From positions 1 through 63,594 of IMG/VR virus record IMGVR_UViG_3300046513_000124: DNA of 63,594 nucleotides; one strand, given 5' to 3'. Shown piece after piece: positions 8,033 through 16,013 of the stretch. The notes under the pieces were generated by a model. The model was not told the DNA's origin and did not search any database. It saw only the letters and a program-made list of their open reading frames with translations. Numbering within the stretch: the first letter of the stretch is position 1; each line of letters starts with the position of its first letter. Source of the DNA: a virus. A program made the position numbers and the translations under genes.

Positions 8033-8054
8033 ACTATCTGAAAGGCCCATCAAA

Positions 8055-8699
8055 ATGGCAATTTCGCTCCCTAACGGCACTACCTACTCGGTCGCATCGG
8101 CCTACGGCACCGCCATCAACGTCACCGCCGCGAGCAATGCAGCCGAGTGCGTCCTGACCGCAACCAACACGCTCGCCATGGGCGATCTGGTCGAATACAC
8201 CAGCACCTGGCCGCGCGCCAATGGCCGTGTGTTCCGCGTCAAGGCTGCGACCGGCACGACCGCCACCCTGGAGAGCTTCGATACCACGTCGACCGCCAAC
8301 TTCCCGGCCGGCGGCGGCACCGGCTCGATCCGCAAGATCACGACCTGGGTTCCGATCCCATACATGGTGTCGTTCGAAGTCTCTGGCGGCGATCCGAAGT
8401 ACACGACCGCTGAATTTGTCGACTACCCCGACGAGATCAGCCTGCCGAACGGCTTCTCGGCCACCTCGGTGACGATGACGATTGCCGACGATCCGACCCT
8501 GCCGCACCACGCCGTATTGAAGGCGGCGACCGATGCGGGCAAGCCGACTGCCGTTCGCGCAAGCCTGCCAAGCGGCGCCCCGATCCTGTACAGCGGCACC
8601 ATTGCCCTGAACGAAACCCCGACCATGAGCAAGGGCCAGGTGATGTCGGTCAAGTGCGGCATGGCGCTGCAGGGCCGTCCGGTGCGCTACGCCTCGTAA
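8055..8699 (+). CDS. Major tail tube protein
   Basis: 214 residues; ATG 8055 was preferred over the open frame to 7992 because the upstream codons lie in the terminator. The beta-rich protein matches lambda-type tail tube proteins (MAISLPNGTTYSVASAYG at the start; SFEVSGGDPKYTTAEFVDYPD near residue 105). It polymerises on the tape measure into the tail tube. It is flanked on both sides by tandem terminators, consistent with separately tuned high expression. Confidence 0.85.
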   Translation: MAISLPNGTTYSVASAYGTAINVTAASNAAECVLTATNTLAMGDLVEYTSTWPRANGRVFRVKAATGTTATLESFDTTSTANFPAGGGTGSIRKITTWVPIPYMVSFEVSGGDPKYTTAEFVDYPDEISLPNGFSATSVTMTIADDPTLPHHAVLKAATDAGKPTAVRASLPSGAPILYSGTIALNETPTMSKGQVMSVKCGMALQGRPVRYAS

Positions 8700-8709
8700 C
8701 AGTTTTTCC

Positions 8710-8740
8710 AGCCTGCCGTGAGCAATTGCGGCGGGCTTTT
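8710..8740 (+). terminator. Rho-independent terminator after tail tube gene
   Basis: AGCCTGCCG / CGGCGGGCT stem (one G-T pair) followed by TTTT. Confidence 0.75.
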
Positions 8741-8743
8741 CCA

Positions 8744-8773
8744 CCGCGCCGGGTCGCACCCGCGCGGCTTTTT
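8744..8773 (+). terminator. Second terminator after tail tube gene
   Basis: CCGCGC / GCGCGG outer stem with an inner GC stem (one bulge), followed by TTTTT. It is tandem with the previous one and 24 bases before the chaperone start. Confidence 0.7.
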
Positions 8774-8796
8774 CCTCTCTCCGAAAGACAATAATC

Positions 8797-9222
8797 ATGG
8801 CAACCAAAATCAAACTCGGCACTCGCCCGAAGTCGTTCTCGAAAACCGTCGAATTCAAGATGCTCGACGGATCGACCGGCTGCATGGAAGTGCAGTACAA
8901 GTACCGCACGCGCAAGGACTTCGCCAAGTTCGGCGACGACCTGCAGGCGACGGCGCAGGCCGCGAGCGAGGCTGAGATCGCGCGGATCACGGAAGCGGCC
9001 AAGAAGGGCGAGCCGTTCAAGCCCGCGACCCAAGAAGAAATGCTCGAGCATGACATCTCCATGCGTGTCGATTACGTCATGGGCGCCGTCGAAGGCTGGA
9101 ATCTGGACGAGAAGTTCGATCGCGCGGCAGTCGAGCAACTGGCTGATGAGTTGCCGGCGGCGGTTGCCGCGATCGTTTCCGACTACCGGGCTGCGATCAA
9201 CGAAGGCCGCCTGGGAAACTAA
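8797..9222 (+). CDS. Tail assembly chaperone (lambda gpG-like)
   Basis: 141 residues, acidic and helical, just before the tape measure as for lambda gpG. Its start (MATKIKLGTRPKSFSKTVEF) matches the phage tail assembly chaperone families. Its last sense codons are CTG-GGA-AAC before TAA, forming a G-GGA-AAC slippery heptamer exactly in frame. A minor share of ribosomes should slip by -1 and add the downstream frame, giving a gpG-GT-type fusion. Confidence 0.85.
   Translation: MATKIKLGTRPKSFSKTVEFKMLDGSTGCMEVQYKYRTRKDFAKFGDDLQATAQAASEAEIARITEAAKKGEPFKPATQEEMLEHDISMRVDYVMGAVEGWNLDEKFDRAAVEQLADELPAAVAAIVSDYRAAINEGRLGN
9213..9219 (+). promoter_or_regulatory. Programmed -1 frameshift site GGGAAAC
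   Basis: The heptamer fits X-XXY-YYZ and is aligned with the zero frame of 8797-9222. It lies directly before TAA 9220-9222. After slipping, translation reads CTA at 9219 and continues without a stop through ATG 9240 to 9563. Confidence 0.85.
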
Positions 9223-9239
9223 AGGACGTCGCCGCAGCG

Positions 9240-9563
9240 ATGTACCAGCCGCCGCCGACCGCGAAAGAACTCTCGGAAATGGCGGCGGCGGGGCTTACGC
9301 CGGAGGACTTTGCAACAGGCGATGTCGACCTATGGCCCGAGAATGAGCCTGTCTACTTCCTGTTCTGCTACATGCAAACGCAATGGCGCGCCGGGGCGAT
9401 GGGCGCGACCGGGCTGGATTACAACGTGCTGCACGCGAAGATGGGCAGGATGAAGCTCTCTGCTGACGAGTTTGACGAGCTGGAGGCGGATATTCAGGTC
9501 ATGGAGTATGCGGCGCTGGCGGCGATGAGCGGGCGTGGTTTTGATGAAGATCAACAGGGCTGA
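9240..9563 (+). CDS. Tail chaperone downstream frame (gpT-like, DUF1799); made by -1 frameshift
   Basis: 107 residues if counted from ATG 9240, with the DUF1799-type core (PENEPVYFLFCYMQTQWRAG). The frame is open back to 9219, where the -1 slip would enter. The fusion with the upstream chaperone would be 255 residues. No well-spaced ribosome site precedes ATG 9240 (AAAGGA is about 14 bases away), so frameshift expression is the better model. Fusions of this kind recruit tail tube subunits to the tape measure. Confidence 0.82.
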   Translation: MYQPPPTAKELSEMAAAGLTPEDFATGDVDLWPENEPVYFLFCYMQTQWRAGAMGATGLDYNVLHAKMGRMKLSADEFDELEADIQVMEYAALAAMSGRGFDEDQQG

Positions 9564-9566
9564 GTG

Positions 9567-9595
9567 TTGTCAGTGTAATATTTCCCAACAATAAC
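9567..9595 (+). promoter_or_regulatory. Possible sigma-70 promoter of the moron gene
   Basis: TTGTCA at 9567-9572 (5/6 match), a 17-base spacer and AATAAC at 9590-9595 (4/6) lie in an AT-rich gap just before a strong GGAGG ribosome site. It is weak but suits an independently expressed gene closed by its own terminator. Confidence 0.35.
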
Positions 9596-9607
9596 TACGG
9601 AGGGAAT

Positions 9608-9940
9608 ATGAAACTGATCGCAATCGCCCTGTTGTTCGTCGCGGCACCGTGCCTTGCTGGCCCGGGCTGCGAAAAGGTCGAGTACGCTCAATTGAAGGAC
9701 TCTACGAAATCAGAGCTCGTGGAGGAGTATTGCGTATCCATGGCGCGCGCGAACCTACATAAGAAGTACGTCGGCCTCGCCAAGGAGGCTGCAAGGCAAC
9801 CGGATTACCGGGCGCCAGATGCGGCAGTTAATGAGATACGCGAGTATGTTGCTGCCGAAGTCTCGTGCCTTGGGGCGGCGGAGGATGCCGCCAGGGTCTT
9901 GAAAAGAAAATTCGGCACTAAGTCGCCGTCATGTAAGTAA
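9608..9940 (+). CDS. Secreted/periplasmic moron protein
   Basis: 110 residues. Residues 1-17 form a signal peptide (MKLIAIALLFVAAPCLA, then Gly-Pro), so the product is exported. The mature part is charged and helical with four Cys residues (near 21, 42, 87 and 109) that could form disulphides. It interrupts the otherwise invariant chaperone-tape measure junction, has its own GGAGG site and is followed by two terminators. That is moron architecture. A cell-envelope role such as superinfection exclusion is inference. Confidence 0.7.
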   Translation: MKLIAIALLFVAAPCLAGPGCEKVEYAQLKDSTKSELVEEYCVSMARANLHKKYVGLAKEAARQPDYRAPDAAVNEIREYVAAEVSCLGAAEDAARVLKRKFGTKSPSCK

Positions 9941-9958
9941 CAGGTTTTATCGACATCG

Positions 9959-9985
9959 AACGCCAGCCTAAAAGCTGGCGTTTTT
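9959..9985 (+). terminator. Rho-independent terminator after the moron
   Basis: AACGCCAGC / GCTGGCGTT stem with a 6-base loop, then TTTTT. Confidence 0.85.
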
Positions 9986-9990
9986 CTTTT

Positions 9991-10015
9991 GGGCTGCCTT
10001 CGGGTGGCCCTTTTT
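9991..10015 (+). terminator. Second terminator with TTCG tetraloop
   Basis: GGGCTGCC / GGTGGCCC (two wobble pairs) close a TTCG loop and are followed by TTTTT, 13 bases before the tape measure start. Confidence 0.75.
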
Positions 10016-10028
10016 ATTTGGGCAGCCG

Positions 10029-13000
10029 ATGACCGAAGAGCGTCGAATTCAACTAACGGCCGAAGTTGATGTAACTCGCACGCGCGAAGGCTTCGCCGAG
10101 ATCGGCCAGCAAGCCGGGCAGGCCGCGGCGACCGTGACCCGCGCCAGCGAGCAGGCCGAGCGCGCGGTATCCGGCATCGGCAACGGCGCGGATGGCGCTG
10201 CGCGAAAGGTAGATGCTGCCCAGCGTAGCCTTATCCAGTCGATCCAGCGCACCACCGCGCAAATGGAGGCTGGCTCGCGCAGCGGCGCCGCCTATTTCGA
10301 GGTATTGGCGCGTCAACGCGGCGTTGACCCAAGTGTGCTCGCGCCGTACCTTGCGCAGCTTCGCGCCGTCGAGCAGACTCAGGCGCGCGCAACCGAAGCG
10401 GTAACGCAGGGGCAGGCGGCCCAGCAGGCGGCAGCGCAGCGAGCCGCCGAATCTGCCCGTGCCGAGGCTGCCGCCCAGCGCGAACTTGCCCAGGCGCAGG
10501 CGGGCCGCGAAGCTTTCCTTAGCGGCTTGCGCGAGCAAATCGCGCTCTACGGGCGATCCTCAGATGAGGTTTTGCGTTATCGGGCCGCTCAAGCTGGAGT
10601 TGCGGACGCGGCTGACCCATTGATCGCCCAGCTTCGCAGCCTTCGTGCCGCTCATGAGCAGGCGGCGGAAGCTGCGCGCATCGAGGCGCAGGCGGAACGA
10701 GAAGCGGCGCAGGCGCAATCCGCCCGCAACTCGTTGCTAGCCAGCCTGCGCGAGCAGATCGCACTGTACGGCCGATCCTCGGAGGAAGTGGCCCGCTATC
10801 GCGCCGCCCAAGCGGGTGTTGCCGATGCCGCCGAGCCGTTGATTGCCCAGCTTCAAGGCCTACGCGCGGCCCACGACCAAGCGGCGGAAGCGGCGCGGTT
10901 AGAGGCCCAAGCGGAGCGCGAGGCTGCGCAGGCTCAGGCGGCACGCTCCGCAATGCTGGCGAATTTGCAAGAGCAGATCGCATTGTATGGGCGCTCGTCG
11001 GAAGAGGTCATGCGATACCGGGCAGCTCAACTCGGCGCATCCGAGGCCGCTGAGCCGCTCATCGCCCAACTGCAGGCCATGCGTGCCGCGCAAGAGCAAC
11101 TGGCCGCCGCTACCCGTGCTGAGGCGCAGGCCGAGCGCGAGGCAAGGCAAGCGCAGGCGGGGCGCGATTCGTTCCTGTCGGGGCTGGAACAACAGGTCAA
11201 TGCGATCGGGCGCACGCGTGCCGAATTGCTGGAGCTTCAAGCCGCCCAGCTTGGCGTCTCGACGCAGGCAGCGCCCATGATCGCGCGCTTGCGCGAGGCA
11301 GAGGGCGGGCTGTCGCGCACCGGAATTTCCGCTGCGCAGACGGCGAACGCCATGCGCATGGTGCCGGCACAACTGAACGACATCGCAATCAGTCTCGCGG
11401 GCGGGCAGTCGCCACTGACCGTCCTGATGCAGCAAGGCAGCCAGTTGCGCGACCAGTTCGGCAGCATCGGCGGTGCGGCTCGAGGCGTGGCTTCGTCCCT
11501 TCTCGGTCTGGTGAATCCGTACACGGTCGCCGCTGTCGCGGCCGGGGCGCTGGCGGTTGCATACGCCCAAGGCTCCAAGGAGGCTGACGCCTACCGCAAA
11601 GCCATCATCATGTCTGGTAATGCTGCTGGCGAGAGTGTGGCGATGATGGCGGACGCCGCGCGCGACATCAGCAAGATCGTTGGGACGCAGGGGCAGGCTG
11701 CAGAAGCGGTGGCCGCGCTAGCCGGCACCAATCGCGTCAGTGCCGACAGCATGCGTAAGTTCGGCCAGGTCGCCATTGAGGTACAACGCAGCCTCGGCCG
11801 GAGTGTGCAGGACACCGTGAGCGACTTCGCTGAGCTCGGCAAGTCGCCAGTGCAGGCCAGCCAGAGGCTAAACGAGCAATACCGCTACCTGACCGCGAGC
11901 GTCATGGCGCAAATCAAGGCGCTGGACGACCAAGGGCGCACGGAGGAAGCGGCTGAAGTGGCGCAGACCGCCTACGCGAACGCCTTCAGCACTCGGGCGA
12001 CCAAGATGCAGGAGAGCCTCGGCACAATCGAGCGCGGCTGGCGCAGCGTCAAAGACGTCGCGTCGGCAGCGTGGGACGCCTTCCTTGGCGTCGGGCGCGC
12101 AAAGACGCCGCAGCAAGAGCTTGATGAAATCGAGAAGGCAATCGCGCGCGCCAAAAAGCCATTCGATCCCTCGGTGGGCGGCAATGCGGAGGACCGAGCC
12201 AACCTGAAAAAGAACCTGGCGCGCAAGGTCGAGCTTCAGTTCGTCATCGACAAGGACAAGTGGAACGCCGCACAGGATGCGATCAGCAAGCAACTCGACG
12301 CTGCTGCGCAAAAATGGGACCAACAGGGCGACCAATTTCTGAGCCGGGAGCAGCAGCGCGACAAGGCGATTGCCAAGGCGCGAACCGAGGGATTGGCGGC
12401 AGGCGTCTCGGACGAGGCAATCAATAAGCGCGTCGCCGCCATCGAGAAATCGTACGCCGATCTTTTTAACGCGACGGTTGATTCGCAGATCGAGGCGCTG
12501 GAGCGCAAAAACCGGGTGCAGGACATTCTGACTCAGCGCGAGCTCGCGCGCATTGCTGCGCTGCGCTCGGCCGGCAGCATGACGGAAGCGGACTCGATCA
12601 ACAAATCCGCCGATGCCGAGATTGAGCAGATCAAGCGACGCCGGGATGCGCTTGAGGAAGAGATTGCCCTCATCAAGCGCAAAGCCAATAGCATCAAGGA
12701 TCAGCAGGCAAAGCAGGGCGAGATCAACGCCATTGACGAGGAGATCGCGAAGCGCCAGGAGCAGCGAACCTACGACCTCGCCGCCGCCGAGCGCAAACGC
12801 TGGGAGCAATCGAATCAGCTTTACATCGCCGGCATCACCTCGGCCCAAGCTGAAGAGCAGAGCTTGCGCGACCAGACAAAAGCACAGGTCGAATCGAACG
12901 AGCAGATCGGCCTGAACAAGGTCCAGCTTGCCCAACTGCAGGCCGCCCGCGTCGAGCACATCGCCAGCCTGAAAGAGGAAAGCGCCGCCGCACTGGAGGC

Positions 13001-16000
13001 GATCGAGCCTGGCAACAAGCTGGCTGAGTCGTACCGCGCGCAGGCTGCGGAAATGCGCAAGCGCGCTGATGCTGCAGTCGAAGGCGCCGACAAGGAATTC
13101 CGCTACGACCAGTTCAAGCAGGCGGTCGACCAATACGGGCAGGTTTTCCAAACCGGCTTTGCCGATATGCTCAACCACGGCCGCGACGGCTGGCGCTCGT
13201 TCACGCAATCGCTCGTCACGACGTTCAAGACCACGGTTGCGGACACCATCTACAAGATGTTTGCCAAGCCGTTCGTGGTGCAGATGGTCGGCAGCTTCTT
13301 GGGCGTGAGCCAGCAGGCGATTGCGGGGGAGATTGCCAACGGCAGCAGCGCCTTCGGTGGCTCGACCGGTACTGGCAGCAAAGACCCGATCACCGCCGCC
13401 CAAGCCGCCTCGAACCTCTACAGCATGTTCAAGGCCGGCGGCAGCTTCGAAACCTCGATCACCAAGGGCGTGCAGGGCATGTTCGACAAGCTCGGGCTGT
13501 CGCAAAGCGGCGGTGCGCCTGGCGAGCTCGCAACGTGGGCTGGCCGCGCCGGCGGCACCGTTGGCGGCTACATGATCGGCTCGTCGCTGAACTCCGCCAT
13601 TTCGGGCCAGTACCAGACCGGCAGCGGATTCATGACGGCCGAGAAGGTCGGTACCGCGATCGCCAGCTATTTCGGCGGTCCGATCGGCGGCGCAATCGCT
13701 GGCGCTGTGTCAGGGTTGATCAATCGCGCGTTCGGCATGGGCCCGACCGAGGTCAAATCGACCGGCATCATGGGCTGGCTGAATGGGACCGGCGCAGGCG
13801 GGCAGTCGTACCAGCAATTACATCAAGACGGCGGGCTTTTCCGCAGCGACAAGAATTGGACCAACCCCACCAATTTCGACGCCGCGACCACCAGCCAGCT
13901 CTCGCAAGCCTTCCTCGCCATCCGTGCATCTGCCCAGCAAGCCGCCCAAACGCTCGGCGTGTCCTCGGCTGCCATCGACCAGTTCGCAACCACGTTTGAC
14001 ATCAAGCTCACTGGCGACGCCGCGGCGAACGAGAAGGCCATCACGGACTTCTTCTCCGGCATTTCGGACCAGCTGGCCAAGATGGCGATGCCGAACTTGG
14101 ACGAGTTTTCCAAGTCCGGCGAGACTGCATCGGCCACGCTCAACCGCCTGATCGGGGACTTCAAAGCCACCGACTTGATGGCGCAGATGCTCGGCAAGAC
14201 CGCCGTGGACGTATTCGGCTCGGTCGGCATCGAATCAACCAAGGCACGCGAACGGTTGATCGAACTGGCCGGCGGCGCCGACATTCTCAACCAGCAGGCG
14301 GCCAGCTACGCGCAAAACTTCCTGACCGATGCGCAGCGCCTGGAGCCGGTGCAAAAGGCGCTCGACGCCGCGATGTCGAGCCTCGGCCTGTCGTCGGTCA
14401 CAACGCGCGAGCAGTTCAAAGCCTGCATCGACTCGCTCGACCTGACCACGGAGGCGGGCGCACAGCAATTCGCTTCGATGATGAAGTTGGCCGACGCCTT
14501 CGCGCAAGTGCATCCGGCCATCGAGGCGATCGTCACTACGGCGCGTTCGGCAGCTGATGTCCTGAGCGAGCGTAACGGGCTGCTCGACCAGCTTGCACAG
14601 TTGACGATGTCGAAAGAGGATTACGACCGAAGCAAGCTCGACCCGAGCAACTTCGATGTCTACGGCCAAGTGCAGGCAGCGCAAGCGGCCAAAGACGCGA
14701 TCGACAAGGCCAAGGTTTCCGCCGACGCGCTCGCGCAGGTCAACAAGTCGTTCCAAGACCAGATCGACACGGTACTCAAGGGGCGCATGTCCGAGGTCGA
14801 GGTCCGTGCACTGGAAACGGCCGGCATGGACGCCTCGACTGTCGCGCTGTACGACCGACTGGCCGCACTGAAGGCCGAAGATGTTGCCACCGCTGCCGCA
14901 GCGCAGGCCCAGCAAGATGCCGCGGCAGCATGGCAGCAGCGCCTGACCGACATTCAAGCCGCCAACCAGAAGGCCGAGTCGGATCGTGTTGCGGCGGCAC
15001 AGGCAGCATCGCAGACGCTCCAGGCAATCGCAAATCAGCGCGCCAGCATGGAGCTCGAGCTCTACAACCTGACCAACTCAGCCGCCGATCAACTGGCGCA
15101 CAAGCGCGAGCTTGAACTCGCCGCGCTCGACCCGACCCTGATCGCGCTCCAGAAGCAGATTTACGCGATGCAGGATCAGGCGGCAGCAGCCGACGCGGCA
15201 GCGCAGCAACTGCAGGCGGCAGCGGCAGCGGCGGCAGCGGTCGCATCGCAGCGCGCAGGGCTTGAGCGCGAGCTTTATCAGGCGCAGGGCGATACGGCGA
15301 AACTGCGCGAGTTGGAGCTTGCGGCGCTCGACCCGGCGAACCGCGCGCTGAAACAGCAGATCTTCGACCTGCAGGACAAGGCCGTCGCCGACCAAGCCGC
15401 AGCCGCAGCAGCCAAGGCCTTCGGCGACGCGCAAGTGCAAGCGGTTCTCAATTCACAGAAAGCCGCCGCCGACCTCAAGGCCGCATGGCAGGGCATCACC
15501 GACAGCATCTTCGATGAAGTGGCGCGCATCCGCGGCCTCTCGTCCGATGGCGGCGCGCTCTCACTGTCCGATGCGCAAACGAAGTTCGCCATCGCCACCG
15601 CGCAGGCCCGCGCCGGGGATCAGGACGCCGCCAAGCTCCTGCCTACCCTGTCGAAAACGCTGCTTGATCTGGCCGCACAAAACGCCGTGTCGATGGTCGA
15701 GCTTCGCCGCATCCAGTCGTTCACCGCGGTGAGCCTGCAGCAGACCGGCGCGGGGCTGGGCGCCGGCCTTGGGCTGAACGTGCCAATCCAGCCGGTCAAC
15801 AACTCGGCGCTGATGGCGCGGCTTGCCAGCCCTGCCGACAACAACGCCTCGCTGGTTGCCGCTGTCGAGCGCCTGACTGCCGAGAACTCGGAGATGCGCA
15901 AAGACCTGAACGCGGCGCTGTACGCCATCGCCAGGAACACGCTCAACACCGCCGACCACCTCGACGACGCACTCAACGGCGAAAAGCCGATCACCACGAA

Positions 16001-16013
16001 AGCTCTCGCATGA
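10029..16013 (+). CDS. Tail tape measure protein
   Basis: 1994 residues, the longest gene. It sets tail length and helps DNA entry. Residues 1-450 are Ala/Glu/Gln-rich coiled coil with four 73-residue repeats. About 440-560 matches the prophage tail length tape measure family, with a hydrophobic stretch (GLVNPYTVAAVAAGALAVAYA). About 1035-1100 is the lambda gpH C-terminal-type domain (FADMLNHGRDGWRSFTQSLV), and about 1150-1280 is Gly-rich and hydrophobic. The last 500 residues hold two copies of an ELELAALDP-containing unit. It ends in an ATGA overlap with 16010. Confidence 0.93.
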   Translation: MTEERRIQLTAEVDVTRTREGFAEIGQQAGQAAATVTRASEQAERAVSGIGNGADGAARKVDAAQRSLIQSIQRTTAQMEAGSRSGAAYFEVLARQRGVDPSVLAPYLAQLRAVEQTQARATEAVTQGQAAQQAAAQRAAESARAEAAAQRELAQAQAGREAFLSGLREQIALYGRSSDEVLRYRAAQAGVADAADPLIAQLRSLRAAHEQAAEAARIEAQAEREAAQAQSARNSLLASLREQIALYGRSSEEVARYRAAQAGVADAAEPLIAQLQGLRAAHDQAAEAARLEAQAEREAAQAQAARSAMLANLQEQIALYGRSSEEVMRYRAAQLGASEAAEPLIAQLQAMRAAQEQLAAATRAEAQAEREARQAQAGRDSFLSGLEQQVNAIGRTRAELLELQAAQLGVSTQAAPMIARLREAEGGLSRTGISAAQTANAMRMVPAQLNDIAISLAGGQSPLTVLMQQGSQLRDQFGSIGGAARGVASSLLGLVNPYTVAAVAAGALAVAYAQGSKEADAYRKAIIMSGNAAGESVAMMADAARDISKIVGTQGQAAEAVAALAGTNRVSADSMRKFGQVAIEVQRSLGRSVQDTVSDFAELGKSPVQASQRLNEQYRYLTASVMAQIKALDDQGRTEEAAEVAQTAYANAFSTRATKMQESLGTIERGWRSVKDVASAAWDAFLGVGRAKTPQQELDEIEKAIARAKKPFDPSVGGNAEDRANLKKNLARKVELQFVIDKDKWNAAQDAISKQLDAAAQKWDQQGDQFLSREQQRDKAIAKARTEGLAAGVSDEAINKRVAAIEKSYADLFNATVDSQIEALERKNRVQDILTQRELARIAALRSAGSMTEADSINKSADAEIEQIKRRRDALEEEIALIKRKANSIKDQQAKQGEINAIDEEIAKRQEQRTYDLAAAERKRWEQSNQLYIAGITSAQAEEQSLRDQTKAQVESNEQIGLNKVQLAQLQAARVEHIASLKEESAAALEAIEPGNKLAESYRAQAAEMRKRADAAVEGADKEFRYDQFKQAVDQYGQVFQTGFADMLNHGRDGWRSFTQSLVTTFKTTVADTIYKMFAKPFVVQMVGSFLGVSQQAIAGEIANGSSAFGGSTGTGSKDPITAAQAASNLYSMFKAGGSFETSITKGVQGMFDKLGLSQSGGAPGELATWAGRAGGTVGGYMIGSSLNSAISGQYQTGSGFMTAEKVGTAIASYFGGPIGGAIAGAVSGLINRAFGMGPTEVKSTGIMGWLNGTGAGGQSYQQLHQDGGLFRSDKNWTNPTNFDAATTSQLSQAFLAIRASAQQAAQTLGVSSAAIDQFATTFDIKLTGDAAANEKAITDFFSGISDQLAKMAMPNLDEFSKSGETASATLNRLIGDFKATDLMAQMLGKTAVDVFGSVGIESTKARERLIELAGGADILNQQAASYAQNFLTDAQRLEPVQKALDAAMSSLGLSSVTTREQFKACIDSLDLTTEAGAQQFASMMKLADAFAQVHPAIEAIVTTARSAADVLSERNGLLDQLAQLTMSKEDYDRSKLDPSNFDVYGQVQAAQAAKDAIDKAKVSADALAQVNKSFQDQIDTVLKGRMSEVEVRALETAGMDASTVALYDRLAALKAEDVATAAAAQAQQDAAAAWQQRLTDIQAANQKAESDRVAAAQAASQTLQAIANQRASMELELYNLTNSAADQLAHKRELELAALDPTLIALQKQIYAMQDQAAAADAAAQQLQAAAAAAAAVASQRAGLERELYQAQGDTAKLRELELAALDPANRALKQQIFDLQDKAVADQAAAAAAKAFGDAQVQAVLNSQKAAADLKAAWQGITDSIFDEVARIRGLSSDGGALSLSDAQTKFAIATAQARAGDQDAAKLLPTLSKTLLDLAAQNAVSMVELRRIQSFTAVSLQQTGAGLGAGLGLNVPIQPVNNSALMARLASPADNNASLVAAVERLTAENSEMRKDLNAALYAIARNTLNTADHLDDALNGEKPITTKALA
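10503..11378 (+). repeat. Four tandem 219-nt (73-residue) repeats within the tape measure gene
   Basis: The motif ALYGRSS(D/E)EV recurs with its first codon at 10542, 10761 and 10980, and a diverged copy (NAIGRTRAEL) starts at 11199: always 219 nt apart. Units 1-3 share most residues, including YRAAQAGVADAAEPLIAQL; unit 4 is diverged. The pattern implies in-frame tandem duplication of a coiled-coil unit. Confidence 0.92.

Noticed and set aside
10503-11378. CRISPR-like or regulatory tandem repeat
   Set aside because: The period is 219 nt, a multiple of three, and the repeats are protein-level coiled-coil units. No short identical repeat with unique spacers exists anywhere in the window.
11868-13505. 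545-codon open frame on the minus strand under the tape measure gene
   Set aside because: It is exactly antisense to strongly supported coiled-coil coding sequence. GC-rich codon bias opens this frame; no ribosome site or recognisable domain.
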